Shown: positions 49,484 through 59,141, numbered from the stretch's first letter. The stretch is DNA of 64,000 nucleotides from Anaeromicropila populeti (GCF_900112775.1 NZ_FOYZ01000014.1:2267-66266), one strand, 5' to 3'. Notes: generated from the sequence alone by a model not told the origin. Numbers and translations are program-made.

Positions 49484-50329
49484 ATGAATTTTCAATGGTA
49501 TCCTGGTCATATGACAAAAGCAAAAAGAATGATGCAGGAGGATATAAAATTAATTGATGTAGTAATTGAATTAGTAGATGCCAGAATTCCATATAGTAGT
49601 AAAAATCCTGATATTGATGAACTGGCAAAAAATAAATCAAGGATTATATTATTAAATAAGTATGATTTGGCAAATGAGGAAGAGACAAAGAAATGGAGAA
49701 GCTGGTATGAGGAGAAAGGCTTTTTTGTTGCAATGGTAAATTCTAAGACTGGAAAAGGGGTAAAAGAGGTTCATGCTGTTATACAAGCGGCATGTAAAGA
49801 GAAAATAGAGCGGGATAGACGGAAAGGAATTTTAAACCGTCCAGTACGTGCTATGATAGTGGGGATTCCTAATGTGGGAAAATCTACATTTATTAACAGT
49901 TTTGCAGGGAAGGCATGTGCGAAAACAGGGAATCGTCCAGGTGTGACAAAGGGTAAGCAGTGGATTCGGTTAAATAAAAACGTAGAATTGCTAGATACAC
50001 CAGGAATCTTATGGCCAAAATTTGAGGATCAGGCTGTAGGTCAAAGACTTGCTTATATTGGTTCTATTAAAGATGAAATCTTAAATGTAACAGAACTGGC
50101 ATTGGGATTAATTAGTTTTTTGAAGAAGAATTACAGTAAATTACTAATGGAACGTTTTTCTTTAGAAGAGGAAATGGAGGAAGTTAAAATCCTTGAAAAA
50201 ATTGCTGAAATCAGAGGATGCAGACTAAAGGGAAATGAGCTGGATTATGAAAAAGCAGCAAATCTGTTAATGGATGAATTCCGAAACGGACGAATTGGAA
50301 GGATTACTTTAGAATTTCCAGAATCCTGA
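49484..50329 (+). CDS. rbgA: Ribosome biogenesis GTPase A
   Basis: 281 residues; GTPase for late 50S assembly. The GTPase motifs are circularly permuted as in RbgA/YlqF: NKYDLAN (G4) comes first, then GIPNVGKSTFIN (G1), NRPGVTKGKQW (G2) and LLDTPGILWPKF (G3). The N-terminus FQWYPGHMTKAKRMM is diagnostic. ATG 49484 follows AGGTGAT; an in-frame GTG at 49475 belongs to that site. Located between the two signal-peptidase-like genes, as in related genomes. Confidence 0.95.
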   Translation: MNFQWYPGHMTKAKRMMQEDIKLIDVVIELVDARIPYSSKNPDIDELAKNKSRIILLNKYDLANEEETKKWRSWYEEKGFFVAMVNSKTGKGVKEVHAVIQAACKEKIERDRRKGILNRPVRAMIVGIPNVGKSTFINSFAGKACAKTGNRPGVTKGKQWIRLNKNVELLDTPGILWPKFEDQAVGQRLAYIGSIKDEILNVTELALGLISFLKKNYSKLLMERFSLEEEMEEVKILEKIAEIRGCRLKGNELDYEKAANLLMDEFRNGRIGRITLEFPES

Positions 50330-50346
50330 TAAAGGAAGTGTGAGAA

Positions 50347-51084
50347 ATGTACAAAGAGCAGGAGATAGAGGATAGTCTGGAATTTTGCAGAGATATTTAT
50401 CTGTATTACGAGGCAGAACCGAAACATAAAGGAATAGAAAGTTATCAAGAGTGGGATGGCATTGGAAAACGACAATATGAACGTTATCCTGTTTTGGATT
50501 ATCTGCCTGAAAAGAAATATGAGATAGTTAAAAGCAAGGTATCTTTTTTTCATTTACTGATACAAGGTCTAATTTGTATTGCAATCGCATTTATTGCTGC
50601 AAGGGTGATATCGGATTACGTTTTCCAGATTACCGTTATACGGGGCAATTCTATGGAGCATTTGGTGCATGATGGTGATAACGTACTTATTGATAAATTA
50701 TTTTATAAGACGTCCCAGCTTCAGCGGTTTGATGTAATTGTTTTTTCAAAAGAATCTTCGGAAAGGAATCTGATTAAAAGAATTATTGGTTTGCCTGGAG
50801 AAACAGTGAAAATGGAGGGAGCAAGCATTTATATTGATGGAAGTCTTCTGGAGGAAAACTATGCACTGGAATCAGAATATGATGCAAATCACGCAGATAT
50901 TGAGCTGTCGTTAGAGGAGAATGAATATTTTGTTCTAGGAGATAACCGGAATGACAGCTTGGACAGCCGATATGTACAAATTGGTCCAGTAAAGGAAAAT
51001 GAAATTATCGGGAAGGCCTGGGCCAGGGTATATCCTTTTCAAGAAATTCGATTGCTGCACAGTATAGATAAGAAAGATAGTTGA
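50347..51084 (+). CDS. lepB: Signal peptidase I with N-terminal extension
   Basis: 245 residues. About 65 cytoplasmic residues precede one membrane helix (66-90) and the catalytic domain. The nucleophile S102 is present in VIRGNSMEHLVHDGD, although the usual Pro-Thr after it is replaced by His-Leu. The lysine K144 is in NLIKRIIGLPGE, and box E reads LGDNRNDSLDSRY. It is likely the active partner of this pair. The N-terminal extension is unusual and unrecognised. AAAGGAAGTG precedes the ATG. Confidence 0.88.
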   Translation: MYKEQEIEDSLEFCRDIYLYYEAEPKHKGIESYQEWDGIGKRQYERYPVLDYLPEKKYEIVKSKVSFFHLLIQGLICIAIAFIAARVISDYVFQITVIRGNSMEHLVHDGDNVLIDKLFYKTSQLQRFDVIVFSKESSERNLIKRIIGLPGETVKMEGASIYIDGSLLEENYALESEYDANHADIELSLEENEYFVLGDNRNDSLDSRYVQIGPVKENEIIGKAWARVYPFQEIRLLHSIDKKDS

Positions 51085-51093
51085 GGATAAGAT

Positions 51094-51846
51094 ATGAAGA
51101 TAGAGGAAATTAAGTATATTTTGCAGAATACCGATATAAAAGATATCCCTTCTGTAGCAGATTCCTTTCGCAAAGATATGCGTACTGGAGTTCAAAAGCT
51201 GATTGCAAAATACCAGAGGGATTATAGTAAATATTTAGATGAACTTTCTCGGCTGGAGGTAATGCAGGAGTTTGAACATAAGTACAGAGAATATGCTTAT
51301 ATCTGCGGAATTGATGAAGTAGGAAGAGGTCCATTGTCAGGTCCGGTGGTAGCGGGTGCTGTAATCCTTCCAAAAGATACCACGATTTTATATTTAAATG
51401 ATTCTAAGCAGGTAAGCGAAAAGCGAAGAGAGCTTTTATATGATGAAATTATGGAAAAGGCAGTTGCTGTTGGAATTGGTGTTGTGTCACCACAAGTAAT
51501 TGATGAAATTAATATTTTGCAGGCGACCTATGAAGCAATGCGCATTGCCATTCGCAAACTTTCTGTTCAGCCAGATTTGCTATTAAATGATGCAGTTACC
51601 ATTCCCCAAGTTAAAGTAAAACAGGTCAGTCTGATTAAAGGAGATGCCAGAAGTATTTCTATTGCCGCAGCAAGTATTATTGCAAAAGTAACCCGGGATC
51701 GGATGATGGCAGAATATCATAAGTTGTATCCAGACTACGGGTTCGATCAGAATAAAGGTTATGGTTCTGCCCGGCATATTGAAGCACTGAAAAAAATAGG
51801 TCCTTGTCCGATTCACAGACAGACCTTTATTAAAAATTTTGTATGA
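51094..51846 (+). CDS. rnhB: Ribonuclease HII
   Basis: 250 residues; removes ribonucleotides and RNA primers from DNA. The catalytic domain begins CGIDEVGRGPLSGPVVAGAV (near 70-89, with the Asp-Glu pair) and contains LLNDAVTIP, IKGDARSISIAAASIIAKVTRD and GYGSARHIEAL. An N-terminal helical extension of about 65 residues is typical of Firmicutes RnhB. It starts 10 nt after lepB. Confidence 0.95.
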   Translation: MKIEEIKYILQNTDIKDIPSVADSFRKDMRTGVQKLIAKYQRDYSKYLDELSRLEVMQEFEHKYREYAYICGIDEVGRGPLSGPVVAGAVILPKDTTILYLNDSKQVSEKRRELLYDEIMEKAVAVGIGVVSPQVIDEINILQATYEAMRIAIRKLSVQPDLLLNDAVTIPQVKVKQVSLIKGDARSISIAAASIIAKVTRDRMMAEYHKLYPDYGFDQNKGYGSARHIEALKKIGPCPIHRQTFIKNFV

Positions 51847-51868
51847 ACAGATTGATGAGGTGATTATT

Positions 51869-52159
51869 TTGGAGCAAAAAAAGATGTTTGATAAAAATAG
51901 AACTGCCGTTGCCTTGTCTTATCAGGCAGGAGATGATGCACCAAAAGTAGTTGCATCGGGAAAAGGTTATGTTGCAGATACGATACTGGAAAGGGCAGCT
52001 GAGGAAAAAATACCTATTCATAAGGACGAAGTACTGGCTGAAAATCTGGCAAAACTTAATCTTGGAGAGGGCATTCCACCAGAACTTTATGAAATTGTTG
52101 CGGAAATTTTAGTATTTGTGGATGATATGGATCATATCAGGGAAAAGATAATGAAGTAA
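51869..52159 (+). CDS. FlhB C-terminal-domain-like protein (YlqH type)
   Basis: 96 residues related to the cytoplasmic C-terminal domain of the flagellar export protein FlhB: AVALSYQAGDDAPKVVASGKGYVADTIL and AAEEKIPIHKDEVLAENLAKL. It lacks the membrane part and the NPTH autocleavage site of true FlhB. Such short genes sit beside rnhB in many Firmicutes, with unknown role. The start is TTG 51869, 6 nt after GATGAGGTG. Confidence 0.82.
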   Translation: MEQKKMFDKNRTAVALSYQAGDDAPKVVASGKGYVADTILERAAEEKIPIHKDEVLAENLAKLNLGEGIPPELYEIVAEILVFVDDMDHIREKIMK

Positions 52160-52176
52160 GGAGAAGGTGAAAGAAT

Positions 52177-52560
52177 ATTTCTGGCAGAGAGGAAAGAACA
52201 GGTAAAATTTATAATAAAAGAAAGTTAGGTGCAGAGCAAGAAGAGGCTGCTGTTAAGTATTTAGAACAGGCTGGATATCGGATTATTGAGAGAAATTTTT
52301 ATACCAGAGCAGGAGAAATTGATATAATAGGATATGATGAAGGCTATCTGGTATTTATTGAAGTGAAATTTCGTTCCAATGCTGCTTTTGGATTTCCAGG
52401 GGAAGCAATTGATAACCGAAAGAGAAATTCTATTATTAAAACAGCAGAATATTATATTTACAAGAACCAGCTTTCCATGGAACAGCCAATTCGTTTTGAT
52501 GCTGTGCTGATTCTTGGAGGCAGCATACATCTGGTTAAGAACGCTTTTCAGGCGGGATAA
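52177..52560 (+). CDS. yraN: YraN/UPF0102 endonuclease-fold protein, apparently with an AUU start
   Basis: About 127 residues: KRKLGAEQEEAAVKYLEQAGYRIIERNFYTRAGEIDII in the N half (seen in parts), then FIEVKFRSNAAFGFPGEAI, the restriction-endonuclease-like core of UPF0102, and IRFDAVLI near the end. The conserved N-terminal part has no in-frame ATG, GTG or TTG before it. An upstream stop lies at 52168 and AGGTGA (52165-52170) sits 6 nt before AUU 52177. The first conventional start, GTG 52363, would delete the catalytic core. Confidence 0.82.
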   Translation: MSGREERTGKIYNKRKLGAEQEEAAVKYLEQAGYRIIERNFYTRAGEIDIIGYDEGYLVFIEVKFRSNAAFGFPGEAIDNRKRNSIIKTAEYYIYKNQLSMEQPIRFDAVLILGGSIHLVKNAFQAG

Positions 52561-52579
52561 TGTTTAAGTGAGGTAAAGG

Positions 52580-53461
52580 ATGCAGATACAATATAAGACC
52601 AGTAATTCATTTTATCATATTTTGTATAATGAAAATCGGACGGAAAAGGCTCAACTAGATGTAAGTGGTGAAGTGCCACTTATTACTTTTCCGGTTTTAA
52701 AACACCTTCCATTTCTAACACATGGTTTCTCAACAAGATTTGGCGGGGTCAGTGCAGGAGAATTCAGTACTTTAAATCTAAGTTTTCAAAGAGGAGATAG
52801 GGAAGAAGACGTAATAGAAAATTATAACCGCATTTGCCGGACTCTAGGGGTAAAAACGGAGCAGTTAGTTTTTTCTGATCAAGTGCATGATACAAAAGTT
52901 GTCAAGGTTACTAAGAGTGACTGTCAGGGGACTCATCTGGTTCAAAGAAAGTTGATGGGAATTGACGGGTTGGTGACAGATGAACCAGGCGTTGTGTTAT
53001 GTACTTCTTATGCAGACTGTGTTCCATTATTTTTTGTTGACAAAAAGAAAAAGGCCATAGGACTGTCTCACTCTGGCTGGAAGGGTACGGTAGGAAAAAT
53101 AGGAAGGAAAACTGTAGAGGAAATGGAAAAACAATTTGGCAGTGAAAAAGAAGACATAATTTGTGTCATTGGACCTTCTATTTGTTCCGATTGCTATGAG
53201 GTCAGTGAGGACGTCGCAGTACAATTCCAAAATAGTTTTCAAAAGAACCAGTCTGATAAAATTATATATCCAAAAGGAAATGGAAAATACCAGTTGGATT
53301 TGTGGCTTGCGAACTGGTTTGTTCTATCAGAAGCTGGCATTTCTCCTGAAAACATTTGGATTTCAAGCATTTGCACTTGCTGTAATAAGGAATTACTATT
53401 TTCCCACAGAGCATCTCAGGGAAAGAGGGGAAACCTTTGTGGTTTTCTATCTATTCAGTAG
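52580..53461 (+). CDS. pgeF: Multicopper-oxidase-fold purine nucleosidase/phosphorylase (PgeF/YlmD family)
   Basis: 293 residues of the DUF152 family. LPFLTHGFSTRFGGVS starts the domain, YADCVPLFFVD and GLSHSGWKGTVGKIG carry the Cys and His that bind zinc, and VIGPSICSDCYEVSEDV and ICTCCNKELLFSHRA follow. Family members phosphorolyse purine nucleosides or correct peptidoglycan precursor errors. Its last 15 nt overlap the end of prs on the other strand. Confidence 0.88.
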   Translation: MQIQYKTSNSFYHILYNENRTEKAQLDVSGEVPLITFPVLKHLPFLTHGFSTRFGGVSAGEFSTLNLSFQRGDREEDVIENYNRICRTLGVKTEQLVFSDQVHDTKVVKVTKSDCQGTHLVQRKLMGIDGLVTDEPGVVLCTSYADCVPLFFVDKKKKAIGLSHSGWKGTVGKIGRKTVEEMEKQFGSEKEDIICVIGPSICSDCYEVSEDVAVQFQNSFQKNQSDKIIYPKGNGKYQLDLWLANWFVLSEAGISPENIWISSICTCCNKELLFSHRASQGKRGNLCGFLSIQ

Positions 53462-54604
53462 TTCCTGGATTTTATCAAGTGGATTTAAAATTTCATTTAC
53501 AGAAGTATCATTGTTTAATGTATCAATAATAAGTGCAATGTATTTGCTTAAATCCACGCAGGTATAGTATGGCTTTTCCAGAAGTTCCTTTGAGCAATAG
53601 GAAAGATTGGTTGTAAAAATCCGATCAATCAGTCCTTCTTCATAACAAGCATCGAATTTTGACAGACCCTCTGTAAAAAGTCCGTATGTAGCAGCAATGT
53701 ATACTTTACGGGCTTTTCGTTTTTTTAGTTCCTTTGCAACGTCCAGCATACTTTCGCCAGAAGCAATCATGTCATCAACAATAAAGACCGCTTTTCCTTC
53801 AACAGAATTTCCTAGATACTCATGGGCAACGATTGGATTCTTCCCATTCACAATAACAGAGTAATCTCTTCGCTTATAAAACATACCCATGTCAACTCCA
53901 AGTACACCTGCATAATATACAGAACGGGTCATGCCTCCCTCGTCTGGGCTAATAACCATCATATGTTCACTGTCAATCTGAATGGAAGGTTCTGACTCTA
54001 TCAACGCACGGATAAACTGAAAGGAGGTATAAAAGTTGTCAAAACCTTGAATTGGAATCGCATTTTGAACCCGGGGATCATGGGCATCGAATGTAATAAT
54101 GTTATCCACACCCATGGCAACTAACTCTTGAAGAGCCAGCGCACAATCCAGTGATTCTAATTTACTTCGTCTATGCTGTCTGCTTTCATATAAAAAGGGC
54201 ATAATAACATTAATTCGATGTGTCTGTCCACGGCAGGCCTGAATGATCCGCTTGACATCCTGAAAATGATCATCTGGTGATTTTCTATTGGTCTCCTGAT
54301 TCATTGTATATGAAATAGTAGGATTAACGGTATCTAATAAAATAAATAAATCCGTTCCACGAATGCTGTTCTTAATAACTGCTTTCGCTTCCCCACTTCC
54401 GAATCGGGGACATTCCGCCTGAACTAAGTAACTGTCTGCATCATAACCTAAGATAGATAAATCTGTGTGAACGTCATTGAGCTGTTCCTTACGGGATGCT
54501 ACTAAATGCTCATTTACCAAATCCCCCAGTTCTTTCGAACTATCCAATGCAATAAGTTTTAGTGGAGCCACAGGCATAGCTAGATTAAGTGGTCTCGTAT
54601 ACAT
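53447..54604 (-). CDS. prs: Ribose-phosphate pyrophosphokinase (long form)
   Basis: Makes phosphoribosyl pyrophosphate for nucleotide, His and Trp synthesis. FLYESRQHRRSKLESLDCALALQEL and TFDAHDPRVQNAIP lie in the active site. AVFIVDDMIASGESMLDVAKELK is the PRPP-binding loop. At 385 residues it is longer than the usual 310-320, with extra sequence at the N-terminus and in the middle, as in some clostridial forms. GGAGGTAA precedes the ATG on the minus strand. Confidence 0.93.
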   Translation of the reverse strand: MYTRPLNLAMPVAPLKLIALDSSKELGDLVNEHLVASRKEQLNDVHTDLSILGYDADSYLVQAECPRFGSGEAKAVIKNSIRGTDLFILLDTVNPTISYTMNQETNRKSPDDHFQDVKRIIQACRGQTHRINVIMPFLYESRQHRRSKLESLDCALALQELVAMGVDNIITFDAHDPRVQNAIPIQGFDNFYTSFQFIRALIESEPSIQIDSEHMMVISPDEGGMTRSVYYAGVLGVDMGMFYKRRDYSVIVNGKNPIVAHEYLGNSVEGKAVFIVDDMIASGESMLDVAKELKKRKARKVYIAATYGLFTEGLSKFDACYEEGLIDRIFTTNLSYCSKELLEKPYYTCVDLSKYIALIIDTLNNDTSVNEILNPLDKIQELLNR

Positions 54605-54650
54605 TGAAAATTACCTCCAAAAATTTGTTAGAATTTAATTAACTATAGAA

Positions 54651-54679
54651 TTTATAACATTATAAAATTAGTTAGTCAA
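54651..54679 (-). promoter_or_regulatory. Promoter of prs
   Basis: On the minus strand: TTGACT (54679-54674), 17 bp, TATAAA (54656-54651). Confidence 0.65.
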
Positions 54680-54718
54680 GTTTCCATGAATAAGTTTCCT
54701 AAAAAATACACATATACA

Positions 54719-54747
54719 TTGTGATATTTCTACAATTAGGATATAAT
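54719..54747 (+). promoter_or_regulatory. Promoter of the PDZ/Fe-S gene
   Basis: TTGTGA (54719-54724), 17 bp, TATAAT (54742-54747); divergent from prs. Confidence 0.65.
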
Positions 54748-54791
54748 GGTATGGTGAAAGACTGATTTTAAAGAGAAATGGTGAAAAAAAC

Positions 54792-56099
54792 ATGAACAAA
54801 CATAAAGTAAAGTGCATTGAGCCGGAAAGCATTGCAGAGGAAATGGAGATTGAACCAGGGGATGTACTTCTTCGAATAAATGACACAGAGATAAGAGATG
54901 TATTTGATTATCAGTATTTAATCAATGATGAATTTATTACGGTGTTAATCGAAAAACCAGACGGTGAGCAGTGGGAAATGGAAATTGAGAAGGAATATGG
55001 AGAAGATTTGGGTATTGAATTTGAACAGGGGCTGATGGATGAGTACAAATCCTGTTGTAACAAATGCATTTTCTGCTTTATTGACCAGATGCCTTCTGGA
55101 ATGAGGGAAACCTTGTACTTCAAGGATGATGATGCCAGGCTGTCTTTTTTGCAGGGCAATTATATTACGTTAACCAATATGAAGGATTATGATATCGATC
55201 GTATTATTAAATATAAGTTATCACCAGTAAACATTTCGATTCATACCACCAATCCAGATTTAAGAGCAAAAATGCTGCAAAACAGATTTGCAGGTGAGGC
55301 GTTAAAAAAGGTCAGACGGCTTTATGAAAACGGAATTGAAATGAACAGTCAGATTGTATTGTGCAAAGGTATTAACGATGGAGCTGAACTGGAAAGAAGT
55401 ATAAAGGATTTATCGGACATGCTGCCATACATGCAAAGTCTGTCCGTTGTGCCAATTGGAAAGACAAAGTATCGTGACCATCTTACGTATCTGGAGAAGT
55501 TCACGAAGGAAGATGCCATTACCGTTATTGATACGATTCATAAGTGGCAGAATAAATTACTAAAGGAGCATGGAACCAGATTTGTATTTGCTAGTGACGA
55601 GTGGTATCTGACTGCTGATAGATCCCTTCCTGGAGAAGAAGAATATGAGGGCTATGGACAGATTGAAAATGGTGTAGGAATGATTACCTCTCTTGAAACA
55701 GAATTTGAAGAATACTATAGTACTTTGACAGGAGATAATAGAGTGAAAAAGGTTTCTCTTGCCACTGGTGTTTTGGCAGCACCGATTATTGAAAAATTGT
55801 CAAAAAGAATTCAATTAAAGTATCCTGGAATTATCTGTAACGTCTATACTATTTACAATGATTTTTTTGGAAGAGATATTACAGTGGCTGGACTTCTGAC
55901 AGGGCAGGATATAATAAAACAGTTAAAGGGAGAGGAATTAGGGGATTACCTGATTGTTCCTAATGTCATTTTCAGGTCAGGTGAAGAAGTACTGCTAGAT
56001 GATTTATCAAAGAATGACTTGGAAAAGGCTTTACAAATAGAGATTCGTATTGTAAAATCAGACGGAACCTCTTTTATTGATACAATAGTAAATGATTAA
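54792..56099 (+). CDS. PDZ and DUF512 radical-SAM-like Fe-S protein
   Basis: 435 residues. An N-terminal PDZ-like domain (about 1-65, EEMEIEPGDVLLRINDTEIRD) precedes a Cys-rich motif, CCNKCIFCFIDQMPSGMRETL (about 81-100), with radical-SAM-type cysteine spacing. YFKDDDARLSFLQGNYITLTNM and the C-terminal DUF512 part (GVGMITSLETEFEEYY, TGVLAAPIIEKLS) follow. The family lies next to der in many Clostridia and is of unknown function. Confidence 0.85.
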   Translation: MNKHKVKCIEPESIAEEMEIEPGDVLLRINDTEIRDVFDYQYLINDEFITVLIEKPDGEQWEMEIEKEYGEDLGIEFEQGLMDEYKSCCNKCIFCFIDQMPSGMRETLYFKDDDARLSFLQGNYITLTNMKDYDIDRIIKYKLSPVNISIHTTNPDLRAKMLQNRFAGEALKKVRRLYENGIEMNSQIVLCKGINDGAELERSIKDLSDMLPYMQSLSVVPIGKTKYRDHLTYLEKFTKEDAITVIDTIHKWQNKLLKEHGTRFVFASDEWYLTADRSLPGEEEYEGYGQIENGVGMITSLETEFEEYYSTLTGDNRVKKVSLATGVLAAPIIEKLSKRIQLKYPGIICNVYTIYNDFFGRDITVAGLLTGQDIIKQLKGEELGDYLIVPNVIFRSGEEVLLDDLSKNDLEKALQIEIRIVKSDGTSFIDTIVND

Positions 56100-56127
56100 A
56101 GAATAGAAATAAAAAGGACGAGATAAA

Positions 56128-57453
56128 ATGAGCAAACCAATTGTAGCGATTGTTGGGCGGCCGAACGTAGGCAAGTCCACATTATTTAATGCTTTAGCAG
56201 GAGAGAAAATTTCGATTGTTGAAGATTATCCCGGAGTTACCAGGGATCGTATTTATGCAGATGTAACATGGCTGAATTATCAGTTTACCATGATTGATAC
56301 TGGTGGTATTGAGCCAGAGTCTAAGGACATGATGATTAGTTATATGAGAAAACAGGCTGAGATTGCCATTGAAACAGCAGATGTTATTATATTTTTAGTA
56401 GATGTAAGGCAAGGGTTAGTAGATTCAGATTATAAAGTTGCAGATATGTTAAGAAAGTCTCACAAGCCAGTGGTACTTGCTGTTAATAAGGTTGATAATT
56501 TTGATAAGTTTATGGCTGATGTATATGAATTTTATAATTTGGGTATGGGTGATCCAATGCCAATTTCCTCAGCATCCAGACTTGGCATAGGTGATTTGCT
56601 GGATGAGGTTGTTAAGCACACCATGCAGTTAGAGGGAGATGAGGAAGAAGATGAACGGCCACGAATTGCAATTGTAGGAAAACCAAATGTTGGGAAGTCT
56701 TCTATTATTAATAAATTACTTGGAGAAGACAGAGTTATTGTATCTGACATTGCTGGTACAACAAGAGATGCTGTGGATACGGCAGTAACCTATGAGGATA
56801 AGGAATTTGTTTTTATTGACACTGCTGGGTTAAGGCGTAAGAGTAAAATAAAAGAGGATTTAGAACGTTATAGTATTATACGTACAGTAGCAGCTGTGGA
56901 ACGGGCAGACATAGTCATTCTTGTAATCGATGCCCAGGAAGGTGTAACAGAGCAGGATGCGAAGATAGCAGGAATAGCACACCAACGAGGCAAAGGTATT
57001 ATTATAGCTGTAAACAAATGGGATGCAATTGAAAAGGATGATAAAACCATTTATAAACATACAAAAAAGGTTCGTGAGGTATTGTCATTTATGCCGTATG
57101 CAGAAATCATGTTTATATCCGCGCTGACAGGACAAAGAATGTTTAAAATGTTTGAAATTATCGAAAATGTAATACAAAATCAGTCGTTGCGTATTCAGAC
57201 AGGGGTGTTAAATGAAATCTTAACAGAAGCAGTTGCAATGCAGCAGCCACCTTCTGATAAAGGAAAGCGGCTGAAAATTTACTATATGACACAGGTTGCA
57301 ATTAAGCCTCCTACTTTTGTTATTTTTGTTAACAGTAAAGACTTGATGCATTTTTCTTATACTAGATACCTTGAAAATAAAATAAGAGAAGCTTTTGGAT
57401 TTGGCGGAACATCGTTAAAATTTATTGTTAGGGAAAGAAAGGAAAAGGAATAG
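56128..57453 (+). CDS. der: Ribosome-associated GTPase Der (EngA)
   Basis: 441 residues with two tandem GTPase domains and a C-terminal KH-like domain, for 50S assembly. Domain 1: [30 protein letters not shown]. Domain 2 (from about 177): [33 protein letters not shown]. The double architecture is unique to Der. The following plsY starts 2 nt after its stop codon. Confidence 0.97.
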   Translation: MSKPIVAIVGRPNVGKSTLFNALAGEKISIVEDYPGVTRDRIYADVTWLNYQFTMIDTGGIEPESKDMMISYMRKQAEIAIETADVIIFLVDVRQGLVDSDYKVADMLRKSHKPVVLAVNKVDNFDKFMADVYEFYNLGMGDPMPISSASRLGIGDLLDEVVKHTMQLEGDEEEDERPRIAIVGKPNVGKSSIINKLLGEDRVIVSDIAGTTRDAVDTAVTYEDKEFVFIDTAGLRRKSKIKEDLERYSIIRTVAAVERADIVILVIDAQEGVTEQDAKIAGIAHQRGKGIIIAVNKWDAIEKDDKTIYKHTKKVREVLSFMPYAEIMFISALTGQRMFKMFEIIENVIQNQSLRIQTGVLNEILTEAVAMQQPPSDKGKRLKIYYMTQVAIKPPTFVIFVNSKDLMHFSYTRYLENKIREAFGFGGTSLKFIVRERKEKE

Positions 57454-57454
57454 T

Positions 57455-58087
57455 ATGATTTTGAAACTAATTGCATGTATCGTAATCGGATATTTACTTG
57501 GTAGTTTTTCAACTGGATATGTAGTGGGAAAAATGAATCACATTAATATTCATGAGGAAGGCAGTGGGAACTCTGGTGCAACCAATGCGTTACGTACAAT
57601 GGGGATAAAAGCAGGATTATTTACTTTTTTGGGGGATTTGCTAAAAGGGCTACTCCCAGTAATTGTTGTTCGTATTCTATTTCATAAGCAGCCAGACATG
57701 GGAGTGTACTTTGGCTTAGTAATTGGACTAGCAGCCGTTCTTGGGCATAATTTTCCATTTTGGTTAAATTTTAAAGGTGGAAAAGGCATTGCGGTTACCT
57801 CCGCTGTAATTCTTGGAATTGCAGACTGGAGAGTAACGCTGGTAGGGCTGATTTTGTTTATACTAATAGTGGCAAGTACCCGTTATGTTTCCTTAGGTTC
57901 CCTTATGGTAGCATGGTTATTGCCAGTTAATATGCTTTTATTCTGTAGAGACAGTGAGTACTTTTTACATATGCTGATAGTAAGTTTATTGTTTACACTG
58001 TTAGCTTATGTTAGACATGCAAGTAATATTAAGAGACTATTGAATGGAACAGAAAGAAAATTTGGAGTGAAATCAAAAAATAAATAG
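57455..58087 (+). CDS. plsY: Acyl-phosphate glycerol-3-phosphate acyltransferase
   Basis: 210-residue membrane enzyme that makes lysophosphatidate from acyl phosphate. About five to six helices with the conserved cytoplasmic motifs GSGNSGATNALRTMG, GHNFPFWLNFKGGKGIAVTSAV and YVSLGSL. ATG 57455 is preceded by AAAGGAA; a longer ORF from 57425 lies inside der. It is followed by gpsA, which supplies glycerol 3-phosphate. Confidence 0.96.
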   Translation: MILKLIACIVIGYLLGSFSTGYVVGKMNHINIHEEGSGNSGATNALRTMGIKAGLFTFLGDLLKGLLPVIVVRILFHKQPDMGVYFGLVIGLAAVLGHNFPFWLNFKGGKGIAVTSAVILGIADWRVTLVGLILFILIVASTRYVSLGSLMVAWLLPVNMLLFCRDSEYFLHMLIVSLLFTLLAYVRHASNIKRLLNGTERKFGVKSKNK

Positions 58088-58114
58088 AAAAGCTGGAAGT
58101 ATGGAGGTTGTTAT

Positions 58115-59128
58115 ATGTATAAGGTGAGTTTATTAGGTGCTGGCAGCTGGGGAACTGCTCTGGCAATTCTGCTGGCAAATAATGGACACGAGGTTACTTT
58201 GTGGTCAGCACTACAAGACGAGGTCAAAATGTTGACTGAAAATCGGGAGCATATGGAAAGACTTCCAGGTATCAAGCTCCCAGATAATATTCTGGTTACA
58301 GCAGATGCAGAAAAAGCATGTTGTGATATGGATTTAATTGTGTTTTCGGTGGCGTCACCTTATGTAAGACAAACGGCACGAAATGTGAAAAAATATATAA
58401 AAGATGGACAAATCATTGTGAACGTGGCAAAAGGAATTGAAGATAATACGCTGCTAACATTAACAGAGATAATAAAAGAAGAGATTCCATTGGCAAATAT
58501 AGCGGTGTTGTCTGGTCCAAGTCATGCGGAGGAAGTAAGCAAAAGAATTCCTACTACAGTAGTGATTGGAGCAGAAACACAAAAAACAGCTTACTTTGCA
58601 CAGGATATTTTTATGAGTGAAGTATTCCGCGTATATACAAGTCCAGATATGATAGGAATTGAGCTGGGTGGCTCTCTGAAAAATGTAATAGCACTTGCGG
58701 CTGGTATTGTAGATGGATTAGATTATGGAGACAATACGAAGGCAGCGTTAATGACTAGAGGGATTGCAGAAATGAGCAGGCTGGGCGTGGCAATGGGCGG
58801 AAAAATGGAGACATTTGCTGGCCTTTCTGGAGTTGGAGATTTGATTGTTACCTGCACCAGCAAGCATAGCAGAAACCGCAATGCAGGTTATCTAATTGGA
58901 AAAGGATATACCATGCAGGAAGCAATGGATGAGGTGAAGCAGGTTGTAGAGGGTGTATATTCTGCGAAAGCGGCACTAGCATTAGCAAGAAAATATAACA
59001 TTACAATGCCGATTGTTGAACAGATTAATTTGGTTCTGTTTGAAAATAAATCTGCAAAAACAGCAGTATATGAATTATTATTAAGAGATAAAAGCAGAGA
59101 GTATTCCGCTTTGGAGTGGAAAGAATAG
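58115..59128 (+). CDS. gpsA: NAD(P)+-dependent glycerol-3-phosphate dehydrogenase
   Basis: 337 residues; makes sn-glycerol 3-phosphate for phospholipids. GAGSWGTALAILLANNGHEVTLW binds the nucleotide, NVAKGIE and LSGPSHAEEV follow, and IELGGSLKNVIALAAGIVDGL carries the catalytic lysine. GLSGVGDLIVTCTSKHSRN and YTMQEAMDEVKQVVEGVYSAK close it. GGAGG precedes the ATG. Coupled with plsY in phospholipid synthesis. Confidence 0.97.
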   Translation: MYKVSLLGAGSWGTALAILLANNGHEVTLWSALQDEVKMLTENREHMERLPGIKLPDNILVTADAEKACCDMDLIVFSVASPYVRQTARNVKKYIKDGQIIVNVAKGIEDNTLLTLTEIIKEEIPLANIAVLSGPSHAEEVSKRIPTTVVIGAETQKTAYFAQDIFMSEVFRVYTSPDMIGIELGGSLKNVIALAAGIVDGLDYGDNTKAALMTRGIAEMSRLGVAMGGKMETFAGLSGVGDLIVTCTSKHSRNRNAGYLIGKGYTMQEAMDEVKQVVEGVYSAKAALALARKYNITMPIVEQINLVLFENKSAKTAVYELLLRDKSREYSALEWKE

Positions 59129-59141
59129 TTCTACTTCAGAT

